64,000 nucleotides of DNA from Elusimicrobiota bacterium (GTDB lineage Bacteria > Elusimicrobiota > Elusimicrobia > UBA1565 > JACRDR01): assembly GCA_016194745.1 (NCBI GenBank), contig JACQBA010000016.1:124001-188000 (forward strand), written 5' to 3'. Position numbers and translations under genes: made by a program. Shown one piece after another: positions 8,505 through 18,217 of this stretch (positions are counted from its first letter, which is position 1; the number at the start of each line of letters is the position of its first letter). A model generated the notes under the pieces. That model was given only the letters and a program-made list of their open reading frames with translations. It made no database searches and was not told the DNA's origin.

Positions 8505-8566
8505 TGATAGGCGGGTACACCTTTCTTGTTCGACTCTTGACGGACCCCGCAGGACCCCGCAAGGCG

Positions 8567-8595
8567 TTGACAACGGAGAGTTCGGGGCCTATACT
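8567..8595 (+). promoter_or_regulatory. Promoter of the substrate-binding protein gene
   Basis: A perfect TTGACA (8567-8572) and TATACT (8590-8595) are 17 bases apart, giving a leader of about 32 bases with an AGGAGGA ribosome site. This is close to the sigma-70 ideal. Confidence 0.65.
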
Positions 8596-8633
8596 GAGCC
8601 CGCGCCGCTTCCGGCATACACCAGGAGGACAAG

Positions 8634-9866
8634 ATGAGAATAATCGCCGCCCTTGCCGTCGCATTGACCGTTTCGTCTCCGGCGTTCGCCGCCGACAAGA
8701 TCAAGGTCGCCGTCACCGGACCGTTTTCCGGAGGCTCTGCCAATATGGGAACCTCCATGAGAGACGCGGCCAAGCTGGCCGTGGCCGAGCTCAACGCGGC
8801 GGGCGGCATCGATGTCGGCGGCAAGAAGATGCTCATCGAGGTCATCGAGCGCGACGACCAGGGCAACAACGACGTGGGGGGCAAGGTCGCGCAGGAAGTC
8901 TCCGAGATCCCGGAGCTCTCCGGCGTCATCGGCACCGTCAACACGGGCATCGCGCTCGCGGGGGACAAATACTACCAGGAGAAGGGCATCACCAAGATCA
9001 TCGTCCCTGCGGCCGGAACGGGCTCGATGACCCCATGGACTCAGGGCGGCGGGGTGAAGGACCTTTTCATCTTCCGCTTCTCGCTCAACGACGGGATCCA
9101 GTCGGCCATGGTCGTCGAGGAGGCGGTCAACCGCGGCTACAAGAAGGTCGCGATCCTCACTGATTCGACGAACTACGGCGTCTCGGGCTCGCGCGACCTC
9201 TTCAAGCAGATCAAGAAGCAGGGCGACAAGCTCGAGGTCGTCTCGGCCGACACCTTCAACATCGGCGACAAGGAGATGTCCGCGCAGGTGAAGCGCGCGA
9301 AGGAAAAGGGCGCCGAGGCCGTCCTCATCTGGGGGATCGGGCCGGAACTCGCGGCCGTGGCCAACAGCATGGCCGCCGCCGAGCTCAAGGTGCCGCTGAT
9401 CGGCGGGTGGCCGCTGTCCATGTCCAGCTTCCTCGACAACGCGAAGGGGAACGCCGACGGAGCGGTGATGCCGCAGGCCGCGTTCTTCGAGGACGGCGTC
9501 AACCCTCGCTGGAAGAAGTTCATCGACGCCTTTCACAAGGCGTACAAGGTCGAGCGCATCCCCTCGGCCATGGCCGCCGCCGAAGGCTACGACGCGATGC
9601 TCCTCTTCGCCGCCGCCGTCAAGCAGGCGAAGAGCGCCGACTCCCAGAAGATCAAGGAGGCGCTCGAGGACTTGAAGGAGCCGGTCAAGGGCGTGATCGC
9701 GACCTGGCGCCATCCGTTCAGCAAGTGGGACCCCGCCAACGTGGAGACGCACGAGGCCTTCCGGCGCGAGCACGGCATCATGGGGACGGTCAAGGACGGC
9801 AAGGTCGTATTCGCCAACAAGGCCGACCGCCAGAAGATCGCCTCGAGGGGCGCCCTCACGGAGTAG
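8634..9866 (+). CDS. ABC transporter substrate-binding protein, branched-chain amino acid (LivK-like) family
   Basis: The 410-residue periplasmic protein has a signal peptide (1-20) and a two-lobed type I binding fold. The first strand is [18 protein letters not shown], then the region [17 protein letters not shown], the hinge-side segment [14 protein letters not shown], and [19 protein letters not shown]. These are hallmarks of the Peripla_BP_6 (LivJ/LivK) family, which binds leucine, amides, urea or short acids for an ABC importer. No permease or ATPase genes are adjacent, and the gene sits between its own promoter and terminator, so its partner must be elsewhere or it acts as a sensor or scavenging protein. 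Confidence 0.85.
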   Translation: MRIIAALAVALTVSSPAFAADKIKVAVTGPFSGGSANMGTSMRDAAKLAVAELNAAGGIDVGGKKMLIEVIERDDQGNNDVGGKVAQEVSEIPELSGVIGTVNTGIALAGDKYYQEKGITKIIVPAAGTGSMTPWTQGGGVKDLFIFRFSLNDGIQSAMVVEEAVNRGYKKVAILTDSTNYGVSGSRDLFKQIKKQGDKLEVVSADTFNIGDKEMSAQVKRAKEKGAEAVLIWGIGPELAAVANSMAAAELKVPLIGGWPLSMSSFLDNAKGNADGAVMPQAAFFEDGVNPRWKKFIDAFHKAYKVERIPSAMAAAEGYDAMLLFAAAVKQAKSADSQKIKEALEDLKEPVKGVIATWRHPFSKWDPANVETHEAFRREHGIMGTVKDGKVVFANKADRQKIASRGALTE

Positions 9867-9911
9867 TCCGCTCGGCAAGAGAGTTTTTGTCGTCCGCGCT
9901 TCACGGACCGG

Positions 9912-9948
9912 ACGCCCCGGGGAGGAATTCCCCCGGGGCGTTTCTTTT
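9912..9948 (+). terminator. Rho-independent terminator of the substrate-binding protein gene
   Basis: An 11-bp perfect GC-rich stem (9912-9922 with 9931-9941) is followed by TTCTTTT. Confidence 0.85.
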
Positions 9949-9961
9949 CACGTCTCAAATT

Positions 9962-9970
9962 TGCTACACT
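9962..9970 (+). promoter_or_regulatory. Extended -10 promoter of rpmE
   Basis: TGC-TACACT ends 8 bases before the rpmE ATG. It predicts a leaderless or 1-2 base leader mRNA. Confidence 0.45.
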
Positions 9971-9978
9971 TACCGACG

Positions 9979-10311
9979 ATGAAACCAGGAATACACCCCC
10001 ACTACGTCACCGCCCATGTGAGCTGCGCGTGCGGTACCACCTTCGTCACGCGCTCCACGCGGCCGGTCATAAAGCTGGAAATCTGCTCGGGCTGCCACCC
10101 TTTCTATACGGGACGCCAGAAGTTCGTGGACACTGCCGGCCGCGTGGAACGCTTCAAGAAGCGCTTCGCGACGACCGGAGGCGCCATGGTGGAGCGCAAA
10201 CCCGTGGCCGAGGTCAAGAAGAAGCTGGATTCCGTGAAGCCCAAGAAGGTCCTGCGCTCCGCTCCTATTACTAAGGAAAAGGACGCCAAGGGCGCCAAGA
10301 AAAAGGCGTAG
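9979..10311 (+). CDS. rpmE: 50S ribosomal protein L31 with a basic C-terminal extension
   Basis: The N-terminal 70 residues match L31 of the zinc-binding type: C16 and C18 (SCACG) and C36 and C39 ([12 protein letters not shown]) form the metal site. A further tail of about 40 residues, rich in lysine and alanine, makes this 110 residues long against about 70 for the common form. The ATG at 9979 starts the family N-terminus (MKPGIHPHY); an in-frame TTG at 9961 overlaps the -10 box and is rejected. L31 lies directly before prfA, an arrangement common in bacteria. Confidence 0.92.
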   Translation: MKPGIHPHYVTAHVSCACGTTFVTRSTRPVIKLEICSGCHPFYTGRQKFVDTAGRVERFKKRFATTGGAMVERKPVAEVKKKLDSVKPKKVLRSAPITKEKDAKGAKKKA

Positions 10312-10325
10312 CGTTCCCGGCGAGA

Positions 10326-10358
10326 AAACCCCGGCCCTTTCGGCCGGGGTTTCTCATT
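10326..10358 (+). terminator. Terminator-like hairpin immediately before prfA
   Basis: An 11-bp perfect stem (10326-10336 with 10342-10352) with a five-base loop is followed by CTCATTT. It ends directly before the prfA ATG at 10360, leaving no room for a separate ribosome site. Confidence 0.65.
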
Positions 10359-10359
10359 T

Positions 10360-11421
10360 ATGAAAGACAAAATCGAGGCGATCGAGAAGGAGTTCGCGGG
10401 CATCGAGGCGCGGTTGGCCGCCCCCGAACCGCCGTCGAACGCCGAGCGGCACGCGCTGCTCAAGCGCCATTCGGAACTGGCGGCCTTCGTCATGCGCGTG
10501 CGCGAATGGCGCAAGGTCGAGCGGGACCTGGCCGACGCGGAGGCCATCCTCAACGGACCCGACGTCGATCTGCATGAGCTTGCCAAGGCCGAGCGCGAGG
10601 AGCTCTCCAAGCGCCAGGCGGAGCTGGCCGCGGAGATACGCCGTGGGCTCATTCCGCGGGACCCCAACGACTCCAAGAACGTGTTCCTCGAGCTCCGCGC
10701 CGGAGCCGGGGGAGACGAGGCGGCGCTCTTCAACGCGGAGCTTCTGAGGATGTACCAACGCTTTTGCGCGACGAAGGGCTGGAAGGCGGAGATCGCCGAA
10801 TCCACCGAGACCGGGCTCCACGGGATGAAGCAGGCCGTGCTTTACGTGAAGGGCGCCGGCGCCTACTCCTGGCTCAAGTTCGAAGGAGGGGTCCACCGCG
10901 TGCAGCGCGTTCCGGCCACGGAGGGCTCGGGGCGCATCCACACCTCCACCTGCACCGCCGCCGTGCTTCCGGAGGTGGAGGAAGTCGAGGTCGAGATCAA
11001 CCCGAAGGACCTTCGCATCGACACCTACCGCGCCGGCGGCGCCGGCGGGCAGAACGTAAACAAGGTCGAGACGGCGATCCGCATCACTCATATCCCGACC
11101 AACGTCGTGGTCCAATGCCAGGACGAGCGTTCCCAAGGCCAAAACCGGATCAAGGCCATGGCCATCCTGCGCTCCAAGCTTGCCGCGGCCGCCCGCGAGG
11201 AAGAGGAGAAGAAGCAGGGGCAGAACCGCCGCAAGCAGGTCGGAACGGGCGACCGTTCCGAGAAGATCCGCACCTATAATTTTCCGCAAAATCGCCTGAC
11301 CGACCATAGGCTCGAAAGGTCCTGGCATAATCTGCCTACTATAATGGAAGGGGAGATCGGGTCTGTTCTCGAGGCGCTGCGCGAGGAAGAGGAGCGGCTC
11401 CACCTCGAAGACGGGTCATGA
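10360..11421 (+). CDS. prfA: Peptide chain release factor 1
   Basis: The 353-residue protein recognises UAA and UAG stop codons and triggers peptide release on the ribosome. The catalytic GGQ motif is at 229-231 ([14 protein letters not shown]), and the codon-recognition motif PAT at 185-187 marks it as RF1 rather than RF2. Length is normal for the family. The GGQ glutamine is methylated by PrmC, the next gene, which overlaps by 4 bases (ATGA). The start lies only 1-7 bases after a terminator-like hairpin and has no visible ribosome site, which is odd. Confidence 0.95.
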   Translation: MKDKIEAIEKEFAGIEARLAAPEPPSNAERHALLKRHSELAAFVMRVREWRKVERDLADAEAILNGPDVDLHELAKAEREELSKRQAELAAEIRRGLIPRDPNDSKNVFLELRAGAGGDEAALFNAELLRMYQRFCATKGWKAEIAESTETGLHGMKQAVLYVKGAGAYSWLKFEGGVHRVQRVPATEGSGRIHTSTCTAAVLPEVEEVEVEINPKDLRIDTYRAGGAGGQNVNKVETAIRITHIPTNVVVQCQDERSQGQNRIKAMAILRSKLAAAAREEEEKKQGQNRRKQVGTGDRSEKIRTYNFPQNRLTDHRLERSWHNLPTIMEGEIGSVLEALREEEERLHLEDGS

Positions 11422-12302
11422 CGCCCGGGGAGACGGTCGGCGCTCTATTAAAGGAAGCCGAGCGATTTCTCGACGAGCACAAGGTCCCGGAGTCCCGCGC
11501 GAGCGCCGAGTTCCTAATGGCATCCGTCCTCGGCGCGGGCCGCGGCGAGGTCGCCGCGAGGGCCTCCGGTTCGGTCGACGAGCGCCGCCGGCTCCGATTC
11601 TGGGGCTTGGTCCGCAAGCGTTCCCGGCGCCTTCCGTTGGCCTACGTCCTGGGGACGCAGCCCTTCATGGGCTTGGAGTTCGAGGTCACGTCCGACGTCC
11701 TCGTCCCCCGGCCTGAGACCGAGGAGGTCGTGGAGTCGGCATTGAAGCTGGCCGACGGGATGCGGCCGTCGCTGGGCCGCGGCGTCCGGGCTCTCGACAT
11801 CGGCACCGGCTCCGGCTGCATCGCCCTCGCCTTGGCCCACCGCCTGCCGGACGCCTTCATCGTCGCCACCGACATGAGCCGCGCCGCGCTCAAGGTCGCG
11901 ACGAAGAATGCGGAGCGTCTCGGGCTCGAACGGCGCGTGCGCTTCATCGAAAGCGACCTGTTCAAGCCGACGCGGGAGGTCTCCCAATCGTGGGCGGACC
12001 TCGCCGTGTCCAACCCGCCGTACATCCCGTCCTCTCGGATCCCCCGCCTGGCGCCGGAGGTCCTCTGCGAGCCGCGTTTGGCCTTGGACGGAGGCAAGGA
12101 CGGCCTGGACGCGATACGAGCCGTCATCCACGAGGCGCCGTCGATGCTGCGCGCCGGGGGCTGGCTCGTACTCGAGATGGACGAGGGACAAGGTGCCGCG
12201 GTGCGGGCGCTCTTGGAGAAGGGCGGCTTCGGCGACGTGGATATCCGGCGCGACGTCGCCGGCCTCGAGCGCGCCGCGTACGGCCGTCTTCTGCCAAAAT
12301 GA
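11418..12302 (+). CDS. prmC: Release factor glutamine methyltransferase
   Basis: The 294-residue SAM-dependent enzyme N5-methylates the GGQ glutamine of release factors. It has the N-terminal helical domain, the substrate-binding hairpin ([19 protein letters not shown]), the SAM loop [15 protein letters not shown] (about 127-140) and the catalytic NPPY motif at 199-202. It overlaps prfA by 4 bases, which fits translational coupling of the enzyme and its substrate. Confidence 0.93.
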   Translation: MTPGETVGALLKEAERFLDEHKVPESRASAEFLMASVLGAGRGEVAARASGSVDERRRLRFWGLVRKRSRRLPLAYVLGTQPFMGLEFEVTSDVLVPRPETEEVVESALKLADGMRPSLGRGVRALDIGTGSGCIALALAHRLPDAFIVATDMSRAALKVATKNAERLGLERRVRFIESDLFKPTREVSQSWADLAVSNPPYIPSSRIPRLAPEVLCEPRLALDGGKDGLDAIRAVIHEAPSMLRAGGWLVLEMDEGQGAAVRALLEKGGFGDVDIRRDVAGLERAAYGRLLPK

Positions 12303-12333
12303 TATATTTCCGCGTCGGCCGGCGTATATAAGC

Positions 12334-13605
12334 ATGGACCATTTTATCGTCGACGGCGGCAGACCGCTTCGCGGAACGATCCGGGTCAACGGGTCGAAGA
12401 ACGCGGCGCTGCCGATCCTCATCGCAACGCTGCTGACGGACGAACCGTGCGTCATCCGCAACGTGCCGGACCTGCGGGACATCCGCACCACGTTTCGGCT
12501 CATCGAACAGCTCGGAAAGAAGGTGAGGCGCGAGGGCAAGACGGCGTACGTGGAGTCGAAAGGGACGCTGAGGACCGGCGCTCCGTACGATCTCGTCAAG
12601 CAGATGCGCGCCTCGACCTTGGTCGCGGGGCCGCTCTTGGCGCGGTTTCAGAAGGTCAGCGTCGCTCTGCCCGGCGGCTGCGCGATCGGCATGCGGCCTA
12701 TCGACATCCACCTTCACGCATTCAAGGAGATGGGCGCCAAGTCCACGTTCTCGCACGGCGACGTGGTGCTGACGGGAAGGCTCAAGCCGCGGACGATCCG
12801 CTTCCGCTTCCCGAGCGTCGGCGCGACGGAGAACCTCATGATGGCCGCGGCGGCGCTCCCCGGCCAGACCACTCTCAGGAACGCGGCGCGGGAGCCGGAG
12901 ATCGTCGATCTCGCGGATTTCCTGCGGAAGATGGGCGCGGAGATCTCCGGCGCGGGGACGTCGGTGATCCGCGTCCGCGGGGCCAAGGCGCTGCACGGCG
13001 TCGTGCACGACGTCATCGCGGACCGCATCGAGGCGGGGACGTTCCTCATCGCCGCCGCGATGACGCAAGGCGACCTCTTCCTCGACGGCGCGCGGGAAGA
13101 CCATTTGAAGGCCGTCGTCCGCGCGCTCTGCGCCTCGGGGGCGAGCATCCGCGAGGAAGACGGCGGCCTGCGGATCAAGATGAGCCGCCGGCCCAAGCCG
13201 GTCAGCGTCGCGACGGCCCCGCATCCGGGGTTCCCGACGGATCTTCAGGCCCCATGGATGGCCTACATGTGCCTGGCGCGCGGCGGCTCGCGCGTGCGCG
13301 AGAAGATCTTCGAGAAGCGTTTCATCCACGCCGCCGAGCTCGCCCGCATGGGCGCGTGGCTGCGGACCGAGGGGAGCATCGCGATCATGGAGGGCGTGCC
13401 GTACCTGCACGGCGCTCCGGTCATGGCCTCCGACATCCGCGCCGGGGCGGCGCTCGTCTGCGCGGCCGTCGCGGCGCGCGGACGCAGCGTGATCCAACGG
13501 GTCTATCACATCGACCGCGGCTACGAGCGCGTCGAGCGCAAGCTGCGCGCCCTGGGCGCTGCGATCAGCCGCGTCAAGCGCATCCCACGGCTAAGGACGG
13601 CATGA
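12334..13605 (+). CDS. murA: UDP-N-acetylglucosamine 1-carboxyvinyltransferase
   Basis: The 423-residue enzyme transfers enolpyruvate from PEP to UDP-GlcNAc, the first committed step of peptidoglycan synthesis. The N-terminus LRGTIRVNGSKNAALPIL is typical, and the catalytic cysteine is C116 in LPGGCAIGMRPIDIH. A cysteine there is the fosfomycin-sensitive form, while an aspartate would predict resistance. The true start is the ATG at 12334, 31 bases after prmC; the open frame extends further upstream only by chance. It lacks an obvious ribosome site. Confidence 0.95.
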   Translation: MDHFIVDGGRPLRGTIRVNGSKNAALPILIATLLTDEPCVIRNVPDLRDIRTTFRLIEQLGKKVRREGKTAYVESKGTLRTGAPYDLVKQMRASTLVAGPLLARFQKVSVALPGGCAIGMRPIDIHLHAFKEMGAKSTFSHGDVVLTGRLKPRTIRFRFPSVGATENLMMAAAALPGQTTLRNAAREPEIVDLADFLRKMGAEISGAGTSVIRVRGAKALHGVVHDVIADRIEAGTFLIAAAMTQGDLFLDGAREDHLKAVVRALCASGASIREEDGGLRIKMSRRPKPVSVATAPHPGFPTDLQAPWMAYMCLARGGSRVREKIFEKRFIHAAELARMGAWLRTEGSIAIMEGVPYLHGAPVMASDIRAGAALVCAAVAARGRSVIQRVYHIDRGYERVERKLRALGAAISRVKRIPRLRTA

Positions 13606-14897
13606 CGTATCGGCGCGCGCTCGAGCTTCTCGAGGCGCGGCAGGAGACGCGCATCCGGCTTGGGCTCGGGCGCATGCGGCGCCATTTGCGCGCCCTGGGC
13701 GACCCGCAGGAGGCCTGCGTCTCGGTGCACGTCGCAGGCACCAACGGCAAAGGTTCGGTCTGCGCGATGTTCGACGCAGTCCTCCGGGCCAACGGCTGCC
13801 GCACCGGGCTCTATACCTCGCCCCATCTGCGCGATGTGCGCGAGCGCATTAGGGTGGACGGACGGATGATCCCGCCCAAGGCCTTCGCGCGCGGCGTGGA
13901 GCGGGCGCTGGGCGTCGAGCGCTCGTCGCCGCGCGACCGCCTCACCTACTTCGAGCTCGTCACCTCCGTGGCCTTCCAGCACTTCCGGGATGCGGGAGCG
14001 CGCGTCGTCGTGCTGGAGACGGGTCTCGGCGGCCGCTTCGACGCGACGAACGTCGTGCGCCGCCCCGCGGCCGCGGTCATCCCGTCGATCGACTGGGACC
14101 ACATGGATTTCCTGGGCGGCTCGCTCGAGTCGATCGCCTTCGAGAAGGCCGGCATCTTCAAGCGGGGCGCTCCCGCGTACTCCGCGGAGGACAAGCCCGC
14201 GCCGGCGCGAGCGCTCGAGCGCGAGGCGCGCCGGCGGCGCGTCGGTCTGCGGCGCCTCGAGGCGAAGGACGGATTCCGGACGACGGCCGTCGATTGGAGA
14301 GACGGGCGTCAGACCGTCGCGGCGGCGGACGGGCGCTCCTACCGCCTCGGCATGCTCGGGGGGGCCCAGCCGCGCAACGCGGCGCTCGTCGTCATGGCGT
14401 CGGAGGCGCTGCGCCGGCGCGGCGTGGCCGTGCCGGAGCGGGCCCTGCGGGAGGGACTCGCCGCGGCGCGCTGGCCCGGGCGCTTCGAGGTCGGCCGCGA
14501 CGCGCGCGGGCCATACGTCCTGGACGGCGCGCACAACCCGCAGGCGATGACGGTTTTCCGGCGCACGCTCGAGTCCTCGCCCTGGGCGCGCTCGCCAAAG
14601 CTCTTCGTCCTCGGCATGCTCAAGGACAAGGAGCACGACCGGATGGCGCGCGTCCTGGCGCCCTGTCTCGCGGGCCAGCGGGTGGTGGCGACCCGGCCCG
14701 CCAGCCCACGAGCGCTCGAGCCCGGCGCGCTCGCGCGGGAGGTCGCGCGGCGCGCGCCGTCGGCCCACGTCACCGTCCTGCCGAGCGTCTCGGACGCGCT
14801 GAGTCAGGCGCGAGGCGGCCGGGTCCTCTGCGTCGTGGGCTCGTTCTACCTCGTCGGCGAGGCCCGGCGCCTGCTCGGAGCTCGCGATGAGCTCTAG
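13602..14897 (+). CDS. folC: Folylpolyglutamate synthase / dihydrofolate synthase
   Basis: The 431-residue Mur-ligase-family enzyme adds glutamate to dihydropteroate or folates. It shows the P-loop HVAGTNGKGSV (GTNGKGS at 46-52), TGLYTSPHL, the metal-site region LETGLGGRFDATN and the C-terminal domain with DGAHNPQAM. The start ATG overlaps the murA stop (ATGA). It is rich in arginine, as expected for this GC content. Confidence 0.93.
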   Translation: MTYRRALELLEARQETRIRLGLGRMRRHLRALGDPQEACVSVHVAGTNGKGSVCAMFDAVLRANGCRTGLYTSPHLRDVRERIRVDGRMIPPKAFARGVERALGVERSSPRDRLTYFELVTSVAFQHFRDAGARVVVLETGLGGRFDATNVVRRPAAAVIPSIDWDHMDFLGGSLESIAFEKAGIFKRGAPAYSAEDKPAPARALEREARRRRVGLRRLEAKDGFRTTAVDWRDGRQTVAAADGRSYRLGMLGGAQPRNAALVVMASEALRRRGVAVPERALREGLAAARWPGRFEVGRDARGPYVLDGAHNPQAMTVFRRTLESSPWARSPKLFVLGMLKDKEHDRMARVLAPCLAGQRVVATRPASPRALEPGALAREVARRAPSAHVTVLPSVSDALSQARGGRVLCVVGSFYLVGEARRLLGARDEL

Positions 14898-16962
14898 GCT
14901 CGGCGCCGCGGCGGCGCTCTGCGCCTTCCTCGCCGCGTCGGCTGCGGCGGAGGACGCCCCGTTCACCTTGCCTCCGGCCACCTCCGCGCCGCACATCGAG
15001 TTCACGGCGGACCATTTCGATTACCGCGAGTCTTCCTCGCTCATGCGCCTGCAGGGGCACGTGACGGTCCGCGAGGCGACGTGGACGATCCGCACGGACC
15101 AGCTGCTGGTGGACTTGAGCGACCGGCGCGGGGAAGCCGCGGGATTTTTGGAGCTCGACGACGGCGTGAGCGTCGTCTCAGGTAACGCGGGCACGTTCTA
15201 TTTCACGGGAAGCACGGGGACGGTGCTCGGCGCGGCGGCGGGCTACGCGCCGTGGAGGATCCGCAGCGGCATCGGGCGCGTCGACGAGAGGCGGCGCATC
15301 CACTTCTCGCACGCGTGGTTCACGAGCTGCAACACGGACCCGGCGCCGCATTTCCTCTTCCGCGCCTCGTCGGTGCACGTCCGGCCGAAGAAGTTCCTCA
15401 CCGCGTGGAACTCCGTGCTCTACGTCGGCAAGGTTCCCGTCTTCTACACCCCGTTCATGTGGAAGTCGCTGCGGAAGAAGCACCTGCTCCGCACCCGGGT
15501 CAATCCCGGCTACGACCACCGCAACGGCATGTTCGCCAAGTCGACGACTCAATACGAGCCGTTCCCGTACATGGGCGGCCGGTTGTACCTGGACTACTTC
15601 GGGACGCAGGGACCGGCGTTCGGCAACGAGCTGGAATACCGGCGGCCGGGCGTGGCGAACGGCGGACTGTTCGGCTACCGGATCATCGAGCGCAAGACGG
15701 GGCGGCAGCGCTGGGCCGCCGCGGGGGACCATTATCAGGCCGTGGCGTCGAGCGTCAGTTTCCACTCACGGGTCCAGGCGCAGTCCGACGCGAGCTTCAA
15801 CAACGACTACGTGCGGGCGCACTCGCTGCCGATCAGCCCCGAACTCGTCAACCAGGCCGCGCTGGTCCGCCGCACCGCCACGACCACGACCCGCCTCATC
15901 TACACCCGCTTGGACCAGGGCGATCCCTCCACGCAGCGCTATTTCAAGAGCCGCGAAAGCGCTCCGCGCGTGGATTGGCAGACGACGCCGCGGCCGCTGC
16001 GGACGCCCTTCCTCAACACGTTCAACGCCTTCGCGGACAACGTCTACGATCACGGCCTGGGGTTCCTGCAGAAGTCGGTGGGCGCCGGCTGGGAAGCGAC
16101 GCGTTCCATCCCGATCGTCCCCGGCGTCAGCGTGACGCCCGTCGCCGGACTGTCGGAGACGTTTCAGGACCGATTCGACGAGTACACGGGCGTAGCCTCC
16201 TCGCGCACCTATGTCGACTCCTTCACGAGCCGCTACTCGATGGGCGGCACCTTGCGCGTAGCGACGCTCGCGGGCGATTGGGACCTGGGTCAAAGCTACG
16301 TGCGCCGCCTGCGGCCGAACACGCTCGCGCCGAACCTCGAAGCCAACGATCACGGGGTCGAGAAGAACCTACTCACGCTCCAGGACATGTTCCGCCCGAC
16401 GCGGAAGGTGTTCGTCCGGGTCCTCTCGGGCTTCGACTGGCGGACCTACCGCGACCACGCGCTTGGATTTAGGGAACGCGTCCAGCCGATCGTCGGCGAC
16501 GTCGTCTGGACCCCGCGGCCCTTCTTCGACGTCTCGGTCCACGACGCTTACGAGCTCACGCGCGGAGACCAGGCCTTCGCCATCCAGGCCGACTACGGCG
16601 AACGGCGCAAGCGCTTCTTCGGCGCCGGTGTCGGAAACAACGTAGCGAGCGCCAACCACTACTTCATCAGCCAGGAGTTCGCCTGGACGCCCGAGCACGG
16701 GCGCTGGTCGGCGGGCGGCGTCCTCCGGCAGGACCTGCGCTCGACGCGCGGCGGGCTCCATTTCGACAGCGTCCAGCTCTTCGACAAGGAGATGTGGATC
16801 GGCCGCGAGTGGCACGACTTCTACACACGCTTTCAATTCCGCATCCGCCCCGGAGGCGTCAAGGAGGCGCAGGTGCGCCTCGAACTCCGTCTCGACAAGG
16901 AGCGCCCGCTCCCCGTCAACGACGCGCCCTGGCGCCAATGGAACGACCGAGGAGAGAAGTAG
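14887..16962 (+). CDS. lptD: LPS-assembly outer-membrane protein, LptD type
   Basis: The 691-residue protein has a signal peptide (1-21), an OstA/LptA-like beta-jellyroll (about 35-190, with FTADHFDYRESSSLMRLQGHV), and a long C-terminal beta-barrel with many aromatic strands. In the family the barrel inserts lipopolysaccharide into the outer leaflet with the lipoprotein LptE. The phrase VYYVGKVPVFYTPF-like region (here LYVGKVPVFYTPFMWKS) is a strong LptD marker. It overlaps folC by 11 bases. Only one cysteine (FTSCNTD) is evident near the jellyroll end, so the disulfide pattern of E. coli LptD is not conserved. Confidence 0.85.
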   Translation: MSSRLGAAAALCAFLAASAAAEDAPFTLPPATSAPHIEFTADHFDYRESSSLMRLQGHVTVREATWTIRTDQLLVDLSDRRGEAAGFLELDDGVSVVSGNAGTFYFTGSTGTVLGAAAGYAPWRIRSGIGRVDERRRIHFSHAWFTSCNTDPAPHFLFRASSVHVRPKKFLTAWNSVLYVGKVPVFYTPFMWKSLRKKHLLRTRVNPGYDHRNGMFAKSTTQYEPFPYMGGRLYLDYFGTQGPAFGNELEYRRPGVANGGLFGYRIIERKTGRQRWAAAGDHYQAVASSVSFHSRVQAQSDASFNNDYVRAHSLPISPELVNQAALVRRTATTTTRLIYTRLDQGDPSTQRYFKSRESAPRVDWQTTPRPLRTPFLNTFNAFADNVYDHGLGFLQKSVGAGWEATRSIPIVPGVSVTPVAGLSETFQDRFDEYTGVASSRTYVDSFTSRYSMGGTLRVATLAGDWDLGQSYVRRLRPNTLAPNLEANDHGVEKNLLTLQDMFRPTRKVFVRVLSGFDWRTYRDHALGFRERVQPIVGDVVWTPRPFFDVSVHDAYELTRGDQAFAIQADYGERRKRFFGAGVGNNVASANHYFISQEFAWTPEHGRWSAGGVLRQDLRSTRGGLHFDSVQLFDKEMWIGREWHDFYTRFQFRIRPGGVKEAQVRLELRLDKERPLPVNDAPWRQWNDRGEK

Positions 16963-16968
16963 AGGGGC

Positions 16969-18135
16969 CTAGCCCAGGCCGAGAGAGACGACGGCGTCCC
17001 TGAAGGCAGGGTCGGCGCGGACGCGGTCGAAGTGCTTCTCCTTGAGAATCAACCCGGCTGTCTCGCGATCCAAGGCCGCTGCGGTCTTGAGCCAGTGGGC
17101 CGCGCGCTCCGGGTCTCCCAAGCCCGCGTACGATGCGGCGGACGCGCAGGCGACGCCGGCGTCCTTGGCCTCGTTGAACAGGGACCGTCCGAGCGAGATC
17201 GCCCTGTCGTAATCGCCGGCCTCGCAGGCCAGCCACTGCAGGACCTTGCGGCTGGAGGGAGCCAGCGACGCCTCGACGCTCGACAGGAGCGGATAGGCCG
17301 CCCCGACGTCTCCGGCGCGGAAGAACACGCAGCCGAGCTGCTCGGTGGCCGAGGCGTAGATGAGGCCGGCCTTCGCCAGCTTGCGCACGGCGATGAGCTT
17401 CTGCGCCGCCGCCGCTTCGTCCTTGGCCAAGAGCGCCTGCGCCTCGTCGTACGCCGCTTGGATCTGCGGATCGTCGTCTTGAGGCGAACGCAGGGTGAGC
17501 TGCCGCAGCTTCTGGACGATGCCGAAGGCGAAGGTGCCGAGCATCACGGCCATGATCATCTGCCCCGCCAGCAGCTTGTAGATCCCCAATCCCGCCGCGG
17601 TCGCGATGCCGAGCAGGTATGCCGCCTTGAGGCCGGGGATGCCGAAGCGCGCGTGCAGCGCCCGGGACGCGAACTGACCTCCGTCCATCGGCTCGATCGG
17701 CAGAAGGTTGATGGCGTTCCAATAAAGCGCCGCGCGCCAGGAAAACTCCACGAAGAGATAGGCCTGCCACGGCGCGTGGAGATAGCACCAGCGCCGGGAC
17801 GCAAACGCCGCCAAGCCGAAGAGGAGTCCGAGGACGGGCCCGGCCGCCGACACGGCCAGGTGCTGGCGGGCGGTGAAGGGGGTCGTCGCGTTCACCGGGC
17901 GGGTGACGCCGCCCATGGTGTAGAAGGTGATATGCGCGGAGCAGCCGAAGCGGAGCATCAAGAGGGCGTGCCCGAGCTCGTGCACGAGCACCCCGATGAA
18001 GCAGACGGCGAGCCACAACAGCATGGCCTGCCACTGCGCTCCGGTGCTCGCGGACCCCAGGATGAGCGCGGTGATCCAAAAGGAATGTTCAACGGTCAGA
18101 CCGATCCGCGGGCCCAAGCGGGCTTCGAGCGCCAT
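16969..18135 (-). CDS. Site-2-protease family (M50) membrane metallopeptidase with TPR-like tail
   Basis: The 388-residue membrane protein has the zinc-binding motif HELGH at 52-56 and the second-site motif NLLPIEPMDGG at 143-153, where D151 is the third ligand. Several transmembrane helices cover about residues 20-210. The last 170 residues form helical repeats of TPR type (PQIQAAYDEAQALLAKD, RAGDVGAAYPLL, GDPERAAHWLKTA). Site-2 proteases cut membrane-anchored substrates such as anti-sigma factors; the tail could recruit a partner. It lacks the PDZ domain of RseP. It converges with lptD and is transcribed away from the rml genes. Confidence 0.85.
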   Translation of the reverse strand: MALEARLGPRIGLTVEHSFWITALILGSASTGAQWQAMLLWLAVCFIGVLVHELGHALLMLRFGCSAHITFYTMGGVTRPVNATTPFTARQHLAVSAAGPVLGLLFGLAAFASRRWCYLHAPWQAYLFVEFSWRAALYWNAINLLPIEPMDGGQFASRALHARFGIPGLKAAYLLGIATAAGLGIYKLLAGQMIMAVMLGTFAFGIVQKLRQLTLRSPQDDDPQIQAAYDEAQALLAKDEAAAAQKLIAVRKLAKAGLIYASATEQLGCVFFRAGDVGAAYPLLSSVEASLAPSSRKVLQWLACEAGDYDRAISLGRSLFNEAKDAGVACASAASYAGLGDPERAAHWLKTAAALDRETAGLILKEKHFDRVRADPAFRDAVVSLGLG

Positions 18136-18141
18136 GCCCCC

Positions 18142-18147
18142 AGTGTA
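18142..18147 (-). promoter_or_regulatory. -10 box of the M50 peptidase gene
   Basis: TACACT on the minus strand ends 6 bases before the ATG at 18135, predicting a leaderless mRNA. No good -35 box is visible. Confidence 0.35.
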
Positions 18148-18217
18148 TGAGAGACGCCGCCCATGCGCAATAGCGGCGGGCGCTCGGCGCCGCCGCGGGA
18201 CCGGGCGCGGGCGAAAA

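Noticed and set aside
8589..9878. 429-residue minus-strand frame opposite the substrate-binding protein
   Set aside because: It is a GC-driven shadow of a clear gene; no ribosome site, signal peptide or family motif.
12447..14897. 816-residue plus-strand frame across murA and folC
   Set aside because: Only the part after 13602 is folC. The first 385 codons are the shifted frame of murA and show high-GC arginine-rich noise.
13521..15005. Long minus-strand frame opposite folC and lptD
   Set aside because: Antisense noise in a GC-rich region; composition is low-complexity and lacks any domain.
16960..16985. Short hairpin between lptD and the M50 gene as a terminator
   Set aside because: The stem is only about 5 bp and there is no T tract.
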